From positions 1-13,172 of the forward strand of contig DATARH010000192.1 in NCBI GenBank assembly GCA_036264235.1: 13,172 bases of DNA, in the 5' to 3' direction. The stretch comes from DATARH01 sp036264235 (GTDB lineage Bacteria; Pseudomonadota; Alphaproteobacteria; ATCC43930; CGMCC-115725). Positions 7,096 to 13,172 of this stretch are shown in pieces (position 1 is the stretch's first letter; every line of letters begins with the position of its first letter). The position numbers and the translations under genes are program-made. The notes beneath the pieces were generated by a model. That model searched no databases. It was not told the DNA's origin and was given only the letters and a program-made list of their open reading frames with translations.

Positions 7096-7521
7096 CTACT
7101 TCCCGAGGTGCCGCAGCAGCGCGGCGATGCCGGCCTCGCAGACAGTGGTGTCCTGCTCGCCATTGCCCCCCGAAGCGGCGATCGCGCCGACGCAGTGCCC
7201 ATCGACAAAAATCGGAAACCCGCCGACGAACACGGTGAAGCGGCCTTCGTGCTGAGTGAAGATGCCGAACGCCTCTTCGCCCGGCAGCGCGTTCTTGTAG
7301 TTGTCGGTCGGCTTTCGGTGACCGGCGGCGGTGAAAGCCTTGTTGATCGCGATCTGGACGCTGGTGACTTTGCCGCCATCGATCCGGCGCAGCGCGATCG
7401 GGTAGCCGGCCGCATCGGCGACGCACAGCACCTCGGGCACCCCGATTTCCTCGGCCCGGGCCTGCGCCGCATCGAGCGCGATCTGCGCCTCTGCCAGTGA
7501 CAGCGTTTTGATCGTCAGCAT
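7096..7521 (-). CDS. GlcG/HbpS family (DUF336) haem-binding-like protein
   Basis: This 141-residue single-domain protein belongs to the GlcG/HbpS (DUF336, haem-degrading) family. Family hallmarks are the N-terminal helix SLAEAQIALDAAQARAEEIG, the stretch LCVADAAGYPIALRRIDG, the segment VQIAINKAFTAAGHRKPT, and the glycine-rich end PIFVDGHCVGAIAASGGNG-EQD. Some members bind or degrade haem or sense redox state (HbpS of Streptomyces), and GlcG sits in glycolate operons; many others lie beside oxidative catabolic genes with no assigned role. There is no signal peptide, so it is probably cytoplasmic. Its ATG is 20 nt downstream of the haem-oxygenase-like gene stop and has only a weak ribosome site, so it is likely co-transcribed and translationally dependent on that gene. 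Confidence 0.85.
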   Translation of the reverse strand: MLTIKTLSLAEAQIALDAAQARAEEIGVPEVLCVADAAGYPIALRRIDGGKVTSVQIAINKAFTAAGHRKPTDNYKNALPGEEAFGIFTQHEGRFTVFVGGFPIFVDGHCVGAIAASGGNGEQDTTVCEAGIAALLRHLGK

Positions 7522-7541
7522 GTCTCGACTGAAGACGGGGG

Positions 7542-8273
7542 CTATTCCGCCGCCATCTGGGTGGTGCCGGGCGCGAGATACTTGTTGTACAGCCCGTCGA
7601 GATAGAGCCGGCGCATCAGCGTCGCCTCCTTGACAATGCGGACGCAGCGCGCCTGCAGCTCCGGCGTCGTCGCGTATTTCTCCATCATCTCGAAGCCGCG
7701 CTCGCCATGCTCCTCATCGGCGACAATGTGAAGGCGGAAGAACGTCACCTCCTCCTCGGTGAAGCCGTATTTTTCGATCAGTGGCGGCGTCGTTTTGCTG
7801 TAGATGCGCGGCACCTGCGATTCGAGACCGATCAAGAGGCCGGCCAGCGCCTCGACGAAGGGCTTATGCGCCTGCACCGAGCACCAGGATTGCAACCCGA
7901 GCGTTTCGGCGAGGAGCTCGCCGTTCTTCTGCGCATCGACGATCTCCTGGCGCGTCTTGCCGCAGGCTTCGGCAAAATCGAGTAGCAATTTGGTGTGCTG
8001 CACCGCCGGGAAGCCGGACTGGCCGGTGATGCCTTCTTCTTCGGCGATATTTTCGAGCAGGAACTCGCGGACTTCGGGTTCCGGGCACTCGCCGTAGACC
8101 GTGCCGAGCCATTCGGCGAAGTGGCTGACATAATGGTAATGCTGCTTGACCCATTCACCGAGCAGCGCCTTATTGAGCCGGCCCGAGACCCACGCATCGC
8201 TGAACGGATGTACTGCCGAATGCCGCTGCGCGATCGCCTCTTCGAGGGCCTGACGGAATGCCGATGTGGCCAT
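7542..8273 (-). CDS. Haem-oxygenase-like (PqqC/TenA/CADD-like) probable diiron oxidase
   Basis: This 243-residue all-helical protein is of the haem-oxygenase-like superfamily, related to PqqC, TenA and the chlamydial CADD. The N-terminal family signature is HPFSDAWVSGRLNKALLGEW at about 22-41. Candidate metal ligands are E80 (in AEEEG), H93 (in QHTKLL), E151 (in GLESQVPRIY), and H182, D186 and H189 in the element HIVADEEH. The HxxxDxxH spacing is that of CADD-type diiron oxidases (HDO), whereas true PqqC is cofactor-free. The start at 8273 is set by GAGGAGGAG just upstream; an open frame continuing to 9287 is the antisense of the Rieske gene. The GlcG/HbpS-like gene follows in the same operon and a Rieske gene diverges 45 bp away. 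Substrate is unknown; the generic database label would be PqqC-like or iron-containing redox enzyme. Confidence 0.82.
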   Translation of the reverse strand: MATSAFRQALEEAIAQRHSAVHPFSDAWVSGRLNKALLGEWVKQHYHYVSHFAEWLGTVYGECPEPEVREFLLENIAEEEGITGQSGFPAVQHTKLLLDFAEACGKTRQEIVDAQKNGELLAETLGLQSWCSVQAHKPFVEALAGLLIGLESQVPRIYSKTTPPLIEKYGFTEEEVTFFRLHIVADEEHGERGFEMMEKYATTPELQARCVRIVKEATLMRRLYLDGLYNKYLAPGTTQMAAE

Positions 8274-8318
8274 GATCTCCTCCTCGGTGCGGCTGCCGGC
8301 TGAGTTTATACGAAGGCG
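8274..8318. promoter_or_regulatory. 45-bp divergent intergenic region
   Basis: Only 45 bp separate the divergent ATGs at 8273 (minus) and 8319 (plus). The AT-rich patch GTTTATAC (8304-8311) is the best -10-like element on either strand; on the minus strand it reads GTATAAAC. No good -35 is found. Any promoter must therefore overlap one of the coding sequences, and the two transcripts could share control. The plus-strand gene has GAAGG at 8312-8316, only 2 nt before its ATG, closer than normal. Confidence 0.4.
8277..8285 (-). promoter_or_regulatory. Strong Shine-Dalgarno of the haem-oxygenase-like gene
   Basis: GAGGAGGAG on the minus strand; its GGAGG core ends 5 nt before ATG 8273. It fixes the start of the 243-aa protein and predicts strong translation. 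Confidence 0.75.
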
Positions 8319-9125
8319 ATGATTCGAGCGATATTTCCGGCGGAAGCCTACGGCGACGGGGCGCAGTTCCAGCGCGAGAGGCAGACGCTGTTCGCGCAGA
8401 ACTGGCTGCCCTTCGCAGCATCGGGGCAGATGCCGGCTGCTGGCGACTTTGTCGGCCAAGGCATCGGTGGCTGGCCCCTGTTGGCGGTGCGCGGCGGCGA
8501 AGGCATCGCCCGCGGCTTCCACAATGTCTGCCGTCACCAGAGCATGCCGGTCGTCGATCAGGGGCCAGGCCATTGCGAGGCCCTGCGCTGCCGCTACCAC
8601 GGCTGGACCTATGGCTTCGACGGGCGCCTCGTCGAGGCGCCGCCGCGCTACCCGCCGGCGGGATCGATCGCCGAGATCGCCCTGGAACCGGCCGAACTGG
8701 TCGAACGCGACGGGGTTTGCTTGGTGCGGGTCAAACCCGGCCCCGAGCCGCCGCCAAATCTCGGTTTCCCGGACAAGCGCTTCGCCACGGCACTGACCAC
8801 CGACGTAAACGCCAACTGGAAGGCCGTGCTGGAGGCGCTGCTCGATGGCGGAATGGGCCGGTTTGCCTTCCCGCTGGCCCTGATTGGCCAAGATGTAATC
8901 CGGCAAATTGTACCGCGCGCCTTCTCGCGGACCCGGATCATCGATCTGATCTTTAGCGGCGACGGCAGGCCGGATCCAACCGCGCTTGCGACCCGACGCG
9001 AGACCGCCGCTGCCGACAAATCCGCCGCTGAAGCGTGCCACGCCCGCCGCGCCGCCGGCGAACCGTCTCCTGGTTCCGGGCCCGCCGCCGATTTCCTCGC
9101 CGCGCTCGCCGCCGCCTGCGCCTAA
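8319..9125 (+). CDS. Short Rieske [2Fe-2S] protein, degenerate oxygenase alpha subunit
   Basis: This 268-residue protein is derived from Rieske non-haem iron oxygenase alpha subunits, which usually have about 380-450 residues. The N-terminal Rieske domain is intact: C71-x-H73, 17 residues, then C91-x2-H94 (CRHQSM and CRYHGWTY). The catalytic domain begins at NWK (166-168), and the family pattern NWKxxxExxxExYHxxxxHP is kept in register, but Tyr-His becomes Gly178-Met179 and the second His becomes Phe184. After Pro185 only about 10 residues remain before a C-terminal family piece (RQIVPRAFSRTRI), so well over 100 residues appear to be missing. The tail is Ala/Arg-rich. Oxygenation through a mononuclear iron is therefore unlikely; electron transfer or a scaffold role is possible. 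The frame is open throughout. The gene is divergent from the haem-oxygenase-like gene and overlaps the purA stop by 4 nt tail-to-tail. Confidence 0.78.
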   Translation: MIRAIFPAEAYGDGAQFQRERQTLFAQNWLPFAASGQMPAAGDFVGQGIGGWPLLAVRGGEGIARGFHNVCRHQSMPVVDQGPGHCEALRCRYHGWTYGFDGRLVEAPPRYPPAGSIAEIALEPAELVERDGVCLVRVKPGPEPPPNLGFPDKRFATALTTDVNANWKAVLEALLDGGMGRFAFPLALIGQDVIRQIVPRAFSRTRIIDLIFSGDGRPDPTALATRRETAAADKSAAEACHARRAAGEPSPGSGPAADFLAALAAACA

Positions 9126-10414
9126 TCCGCGAAGGGGTCGCGCACCAGTATGGTGTCGTCGCGCTCGGGGCTGGTCGACAGCATTGCCACCGGCGCCTCG
9201 ATCAGTTCCTCGATGCGGCGGACATATTTGATCGCGGTCGCTGGCAAATCGGCCCAGGAGCGCGCGCCGCGCGTGCTTTCGCGCCACGCCTCGGCGGTCT
9301 CGTAGACCGGCTCGACCGCGTGCTGCGCCGCGGTCCCGGCCGGGAGGTAGTCGAGTGTCTCCTTGCCACGCCGGTAGGCGGTGCAGATCTTGATCTCGTC
9401 GAAACCGTCGAGGACATCGAGCTTGGTCAGGGCTATGCCGTCGATGCCGCCGGTCTTGATCGCCTGCCGCACCGCCACCGCATCGAACCAGCCGCAGCGC
9501 CGCCGGCGGCCGGTGTTGGTGCCGAACTCGCGCCCGCGGTCGCCGAGGGCCTGGCCGATATCGTCGGTCAGCTCGGTCGGGAACGGGCCGCTGCCGACCC
9601 GCGTCGTATAGGCCTTGGTGATCCCGAGCACGAAGCCGACCGCAGAGGGTGAAATTCCCGACCCCGCCGCCGCCTGCCCGGCCACCGTGTTCGACGATGT
9701 GACATAGGGATAGGTGCCGTGATCGACATCGAGCATCGCGCCCTGGGCGCCCTCGAACAGAATACGCTTGCCGGCGCGCCGCGCCTCATCGAGCAGGCGC
9801 CAGACCGGCGCGGCATAGGGCAGGACCTTGGGCGCGACCTCGCGCAACGCCGCCAGCAACTCGCCGCGATCGACCTCGGGAGCGCCGAGACCGCGCAGCA
9901 ATGCGTTGTGGTGCACCAGCAGATCGTCGATCCGCTCTTCGAGCGCGTTCGGGTCCGAGAGGTCGCACAGCCGCACCGCGCGGCGGCCGACCTTGTCCTC
10001 ATAGGCGGGACCGATACCGCGGCCGGTAGTGCCGATCTTCTTTTCGCCGCGGCTTTCCTCGCGCGCTCGGTCGAGCGTGCCGTGCGACGGCAAGATCAGC
10101 GCCGCGCTGTCGGCGACGCGCAGATGGTCAGGCGAGATGTCGAGGCCCTTCTTGCGCATCGCATCGATCTCGGCGAGCAGCGCCCAAGGGTCGACGACGA
10201 CGCCGTTGCCGATGATCGACAATTTGCCGGGCCGCGCGACCCCCGACGGCAACAGCGCCAGCTTGTACTCGACATTGCCGATGACGAGCGTATGGCCGGC
10301 ATTATGGCCGCCCTGGAAGCGCACCACGACATCGGCGCGCTCCGACAGCCAATCGACGATTTTGCCCTTGCCTTCGTCGCCCCATTGGGCGCCGACGACG
10401 GCGACATTGCCCAT
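9122..10414 (-). CDS. purA: Adenylosuccinate synthetase
   Basis: This 430-residue enzyme joins IMP and aspartate using GTP to give adenylosuccinate, the first committed step from IMP to AMP in the cytoplasm. The N-terminal QWGDEGKGK loop is at about 10-18, with the catalytic Asp13. The second catalytic residue His41 lies in GGHNAGHT, the same positions as in the E. coli enzyme. GTTGRGIGPAY follows at 128-138, then the GTP-site segment TKLDVLDGFD and the conserved TNTGRRRRCGWFD. Length is standard (E. coli 432). The ATG at 10414 lies 20 nt after the hisZ stop, with GGAG and GAGG elements in the gap, so the two genes form an operon. The stop codon overlaps that of the convergent Rieske gene. 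Confidence 0.97.
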   Translation of the reverse strand: MGNVAVVGAQWGDEGKGKIVDWLSERADVVVRFQGGHNAGHTLVIGNVEYKLALLPSGVARPGKLSIIGNGVVVDPWALLAEIDAMRKKGLDISPDHLRVADSAALILPSHGTLDRAREESRGEKKIGTTGRGIGPAYEDKVGRRAVRLCDLSDPNALEERIDDLLVHHNALLRGLGAPEVDRGELLAALREVAPKVLPYAAPVWRLLDEARRAGKRILFEGAQGAMLDVDHGTYPYVTSSNTVAGQAAAGSGISPSAVGFVLGITKAYTTRVGSGPFPTELTDDIGQALGDRGREFGTNTGRRRRCGWFDAVAVRQAIKTGGIDGIALTKLDVLDGFDEIKICTAYRRGKETLDYLPAGTAAQHAVEPVYETAEAWRESTRGARSWADLPATAIKYVRRIEELIEAPVAMLSTSPERDDTILVRDPFAD

Positions 10415-10434
10415 TCCGCCTCTCCGTCCCTCCG

Positions 10435-11631
10435 CTAACGCTTCGCCGCGCGCGCCGAGACCGGCACCGGTTTGCCGCCGACGAGGACGTGATCGCAGCC
10501 GAGTCGGCGCGCCTCGGCGCGCCAGTCGCGCGCCGGCAACAGCGCCGCTACCGTGATCCAGCCTTCGCCACGCAACGCATCGGCACGGGCCCGATCCTCG
10601 CCCGGCGGCACCAGAACCCGACGGCGCCCAGGTATTCCCGGCAATGTCCGCAGGATCGTATCGGTATAGAGGGTGAACCCGGTGCCCGGCTCCGGCGCGT
10701 CCCCGCTGCCGGCCTGATAGCGGCCACCGCGGCCGAGCTCACCAAGCGGCCCATGCTCGGGATCGACTCGCGCGAAAAAGGTAAAGCTGATGCCGGTGTG
10801 GTACTCGAAGCCGCGGTTCTCGACGGGATCGACAGTGACCTTCAGCTCCGGCATCGCCGAGGCCAGCCCGTCGAGCACCTCGCCGAGCCGGCTCCGCGCC
10901 TCGGCCGCCACCTCGGGCAAATTGAGCCGTTCGAGCGCGGCGCGCGCCGCCTTTGCCGGGCCGGCGGCGGCGATCAGCCGGGTCAATAGCGGCCCGGCCT
11001 TGCCCGACAGGCTCGCCACCGCGGCCGCGTCTTTGTGGTCGAGGGCGGCACGAAGCTCGGCGGCACGAAGCTCGGCGGCACGATCGCCGCCGAGGCCGTA
11101 TGCCGCGACCACCGCCGGGACTAGCGTCGGCAAGGTGATATCGACCGACAGATAGGGCACGCCGACCGCCTGCAGCGCCTCGCCGGCCACGACGATCACC
11201 TCTGCATCGGCGGCGGCGCCCTCGGCCCCGATCAGCTCGGCGCCGACCTGGCCGATCTGCCGCTCAGGCCGCATCTCGAAGCCTTTGACCCGCAACACCT
11301 GACCGGTATAGCTGAGCCGCAGCGGCCGCGGCGCATGGGCGAGCCGGGTCTCGGCGATCCGCGCGACTTGCGGCGTCATGTCGGCCCGCACCCCGATCAT
11401 CCGGTGCGAGAACGGGTCCATCAGCCGGAAGGTCTCGTTCGCCATCGCCGCGCCGGCGCCGGCGAATAATGTTTCCTCGAATTCGATGATCGGCGGCTTG
11501 ACGCGCTGATAGCCATGCGCGCGCAGCACCTCGGTCAGCCGCGCCGTGACATCGGCCTCGATCTCGGCCTCCGGCGGCAGAAGGTCGTAGAAGCCGGTCG
11601 GCAGCAACGCCGCGTGCGGTGCATCATTCAT
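10435..11631 (-). CDS. hisZ: ATP phosphoribosyltransferase regulatory subunit
   Basis: This 398-residue HisRS paralogue lacks the anticodon-binding role and is required, with short-form HisG, for the first step of histidine biosynthesis. Features are the N-terminal LLPTGFYDLLPPEAE, a motif-2-like segment RADMTPQVARI at about 82-92, LRLSYTGQVLRV, and the HisRS-like box GFEYHTGISF at about 274-283. The C-terminal part after about 330 is shorter and divergent compared with HisRS, favouring HisZ; the purA neighbour is a common hisZ context. A 15-bp tandem duplication gives RAAELRAAELRAAL at about 184-197. The ATG at 11631 is the only reasonable start because an in-frame TAG lies about 30 nt upstream. 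It has no Shine-Dalgarno at normal distance, only a hairpin-spaced AGGAG. Confidence 0.92.
   Translation of the reverse strand: MNDAPHAALLPTGFYDLLPPEAEIEADVTARLTEVLRAHGYQRVKPPIIEFEETLFAGAGAAMANETFRLMDPFSHRMIGVRADMTPQVARIAETRLAHAPRPLRLSYTGQVLRVKGFEMRPERQIGQVGAELIGAEGAAADAEVIVVAGEALQAVGVPYLSVDITLPTLVPAVVAAYGLGGDRAAELRAAELRAALDHKDAAAVASLSGKAGPLLTRLIAAAGPAKAARAALERLNLPEVAAEARSRLGEVLDGLASAMPELKVTVDPVENRGFEYHTGISFTFFARVDPEHGPLGELGRGGRYQAGSGDAPEPGTGFTLYTDTILRTLPGIPGRRRVLVPPGEDRARADALRGEGWITVAALLPARDWRAEARRLGCDHVLVGGKPVPVSARAAKR
11044..11083. repeat. 15-bp tandem repeat inside hisZ (about 2.7 copies)
   Basis: The unit ggcggcacgaagctc is repeated exactly at 11044-11058 and 11059-11073, followed by a partial third copy (ggcggcacga). 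The period is a multiple of three, so the frame is kept, encoding a repeated A-E-L-R-A pentapeptide in a predicted helix of HisZ. It looks like slippage in a tolerant surface helix. Confidence 0.9.
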
Positions 11632-11660
11632 CGTGGTGTCGCCACGGCACTCATGCTCCT
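11632..11660 (-). promoter_or_regulatory. Structured translation-initiation leader of hisZ
   Basis: On the minus strand a hairpin, CGTGG-CGACA-CCACG (11646-11632), abuts the hisZ ATG. AGGAG lies at 11660-11656, 24 nt from the ATG; folding the 15-nt hairpin leaves 9 nt, a normal spacing. The same stretch also holds an 8-codon ORF (11654-11628) whose TGA overlaps the hisZ ATG as ATGA. Both are sequence observations; neither mechanism is proven. Confidence 0.45.
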
Positions 11661-11709
11661 ATTCTGCATCACCGCCGGCGAAAGCGCGACGCTCGCGGCA
11701 GCCACGACC

Positions 11710-11716
11710 GGAGGGG
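11710..11716 (+). promoter_or_regulatory. Shine-Dalgarno of the solute-binding protein gene
   Basis: GGAGGGG ends 6 nt before ATG 11723. It is a near-ideal ribosome site that fixes the start and the Tat-type signal. Confidence 0.75.
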
Positions 11717-11722
11717 ACGACG

Positions 11723-13172
11723 ATGAAACGACGGGATGTGCTCAAATCCGCCCTCGCCGGCGCCGCGGCTCTGGCAGCGCCTGGAATCGCTCCTGGGATC
11801 GTGCGGGCCGAGAAGGCGACGACAATCACCTTTGTGCCGCACGCGGACCTGGCCTCGCTCGACCCGGTATGGACCACCGCGGACATCACCCGCAACTTCT
11901 CGCTCGCGGTGTACGACACGCTCTACGGCTTTGACGCGGAATTCAACGTGCAGCCGCAAATGGTCGCCGGCGACACCGTGTCGTCCGACGGCAAGACCTG
12001 GGAGCTGACGCTGCGCGACGGGCTCAAATTCCATGACGGCACCCCGGTGCTGGCCAAGGATTGCGTCGCCACGATCCAGCGCTTCGGCAAGCGCGACCCG
12101 ATGGGGACGGCGCTGGCCGCGCGCACCGACGAGATCAGCGCGCCGTCGGACAAGGTGATCCGGATCAGGCTGAAGGCGCCGTTCCCGCTGCTGACCTATG
12201 CGCTGGGGCAGGTTTATTGCGCGATTATGCCGGAGCGGCTGGCGAAGACCGACGCCTTCACCCAGGTGACCGAGGCGGTCGGCAGCGGCCCCTTCAAGTT
12301 CGTCGCCTCCGAGCGGGTGCCGGGGCAGCGCGTCGTCTACGAAAAATTCGCCGATTACGTGCCGCGCAAGGATGGCAAGCCGAGCTTCAACGCCGGACCG
12401 AAGGTCGCCTATTTCGACCGGGTGATATGGAATTTCGTGCAGGACCCTGGCACCGCCGCGGCGGCGCTGCAGCAGGGCGAGGTCGACTGGTGGGAAAACC
12501 CCCCGATCGACCTGGTGCCGCAATTGAAGAGCGACAAAAATCTTGTTGTCGAGGTCAAGGACAAGACTGGCGAGATCGGCTGCCTGCGCTTCAACCATTT
12601 GTACCCGCCCTTCGACAAGCCGGCGGTGCGCCGCGCGGTATTGTCGGCGATCGACCAGAAGGAGGTCATCACCGCTTTCGCGGGAGCGGTGCCCAGCATC
12701 ATGAAGGTTGACGTCGGCCTGTTTGTGCCGGGGACGCCAATGGCCAACGATGTCGGCGTCGAGATCACCCGCGGGCCGAAGGATTACGACAAGATCAAGA
12801 AGGAGCTCGCTGCCGCCGGCTACAATGGCGAGAAGGTCGTGGTGCTGGCGGCTACGACGATCCCGTCGATCTGGGCCGAGGCCTCGGTCGCCACCGACGC
12901 CTTGAAGAAGATCGGCATGAATGTCGATCTGCTGGCGCTCGAATGGGGTGCGGTGGTGTCGCGCCGCGCCGTCAAGGAGCCGCCCGACCGCGGCGGCTGG
13001 AATATTTTCTATACCTATCTCGGCGGGTTCGGGAACATTTCGCCCGGCCCCAACATCGCGATCCGCGGCACCGGCACCAAGGCGTGGTTCGGCTGGCCGA
13101 CCGATCCCGAGATGGAGGCGCTGCGCGATCGGTGGTTCGAGGCCCCCGACCTCGCCGGCCAGCAAAAGCTCT
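11723..13172 (+). CDS. ABC transporter family 5 solute-binding protein (partial)
   Basis: The frame is open from ATG 11723 to the window end (483 codons), truncated at the C-terminus. The N-terminus MKRRDVLKSALAGAAALAAP is a twin-arginine-type signal (RRxxLK) with probable cleavage after VRA near residue 29, so the protein is exported folded to the periplasm. The mature part is an SBP_bac_5 (DppA/OppA type) domain. It has the segments WELTLRDGLKFHDGTPVLAKD, the middle motif EAVGSGPFKFV, QQGEVDWWENP, and FDKPAVRRAVLSAIDQKEVI. Such proteins deliver peptides, nickel, glycosides or other small solutes to an ABC permease; the ligand cannot be read from the sequence. The gene is divergent from hisZ across 91 bp. 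Downstream permease and ATPase genes are expected outside the window. Confidence 0.93.
   Translation, partial: MKRRDVLKSALAGAAALAAPGIAPGIVRAEKATTITFVPHADLASLDPVWTTADITRNFSLAVYDTLYGFDAEFNVQPQMVAGDTVSSDGKTWELTLRDGLKFHDGTPVLAKDCVATIQRFGKRDPMGTALAARTDEISAPSDKVIRIRLKAPFPLLTYALGQVYCAIMPERLAKTDAFTQVTEAVGSGPFKFVASERVPGQRVVYEKFADYVPRKDGKPSFNAGPKVAYFDRVIWNFVQDPGTAAAALQQGEVDWWENPPIDLVPQLKSDKNLVVEVKDKTGEIGCLRFNHLYPPFDKPAVRRAVLSAIDQKEVITAFAGAVPSIMKVDVGLFVPGTPMANDVGVEITRGPKDYDKIKKELAAAGYNGEKVVVLAATTIPSIWAEASVATDALKKIGMNVDLLALEWGAVVSRRAVKEPPDRGGWNIFYTYLGGFGNISPGPNIAIRGTGTKAWFGWPTDPEMEALRDRWFEAPDLAGQQKL

Noticed and set aside
7090..7103. GGAAG-GCTA-CTTCC hairpin between the MFS gene and the GlcG/HbpS-like gene as a bidirectional terminator
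   Set aside because: The stem is only 5 bp with no T-run on either strand; too weak to call a terminator.
5656..7500. 614-codon plus-strand open frame overlapping the MFS gene and the GlcG/HbpS-like gene
   Set aside because: Its translation is Arg/Gly/Ala-rich without domains, a shadow of the real MFS frame, and it runs antisense into the GlcG/HbpS-like gene.
7542..8273. Calling this gene pqqC
   Set aside because: No pqqA, B, D or E genes lie nearby, and the HxxxDxxH metal pattern is not that of cofactor-free PqqC.
8274..9287. Long minus-strand extension of the haem-oxygenase-like ORF antisense to the Rieske gene
   Set aside because: It is an open shadow frame of high-GC DNA; the strong Shine-Dalgarno at 8277-8285 sets the start at 8273 and the Rieske motifs lie on the opposite strand.
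11669..13165. 498-codon minus-strand open frame opposite the solute-binding protein
   Set aside because: The plus strand shows a Tat signal, an ideal ribosome site and SBP_bac_5 motifs in one frame; the minus frame has no recognisable domain.

Overview
This window looks like chromosomal DNA of a high-GC alphaproteobacterium, probably of a Rhodospirillales-like lineage. The reasons are the strongly G/C-biased third codon positions, the start of an atpH-atpA ATP synthase operon preceded by priA, the divergent DUF484-xerC pair facing priA, and the hisZ-purA pair. The placement rests on gene order and protein character only; no rRNA or tRNA is present.

Layout. Positions 1-3070 (minus strand) hold the first codons of atpA, then atpH (F1 delta subunit, GTG start), then priA (primosomal helicase). 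Positions 3224-4953 (plus) hold a DUF484 gene overlapping xerC (dif-site tyrosine recombinase). Together these form a housekeeping block for replication restart, chromosome-dimer resolution and energy metabolism. Positions 4963-5615 (minus) hold two small unrecognised genes: a 40-residue single-span peptide with a near-perfect Shine-Dalgarno, and a secreted two-cysteine protein. Positions 5849-7087 (plus) encode an MFS transporter.

Positions 7096-9125 are the most unusual part. A GlcG/HbpS-like protein and a haem-oxygenase-like (PqqC/CADD-like) protein form a minus-strand pair. Divergent from them across only 45 bp is a short Rieske protein. The haem-oxygenase-like protein carries a plausible complete six-ligand diiron site. 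The Rieske protein keeps its [2Fe-2S] ligands, but its catalytic domain is collapsed and both histidine ligands of the mononuclear iron are replaced in register. Together they suggest an uncharacterised oxidative module in which a Rieske domain serves only for electron transfer or scaffolding. That functional link is inference.

Positions 9122-11631 (minus) hold hisZ followed by purA (histidine and purine biosynthesis). The hisZ leader has no Shine-Dalgarno at normal distance, but an AGGAG lies 24 nt upstream and a hairpin abutting the AUG would shorten that spacing to 9 nt. Positions 11723-13172 (plus) are the start of a Tat-type family 5 ABC-transporter solute-binding protein, cut by the window end. 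Its permease and ATPase genes are presumably further downstream.

No insertion sequence, CRISPR array, phage gene, tRNA or rRNA is visible. Genes are densely packed, and the only gene-free stretches (all under 250 bp) are the leader/promoter regions described below.
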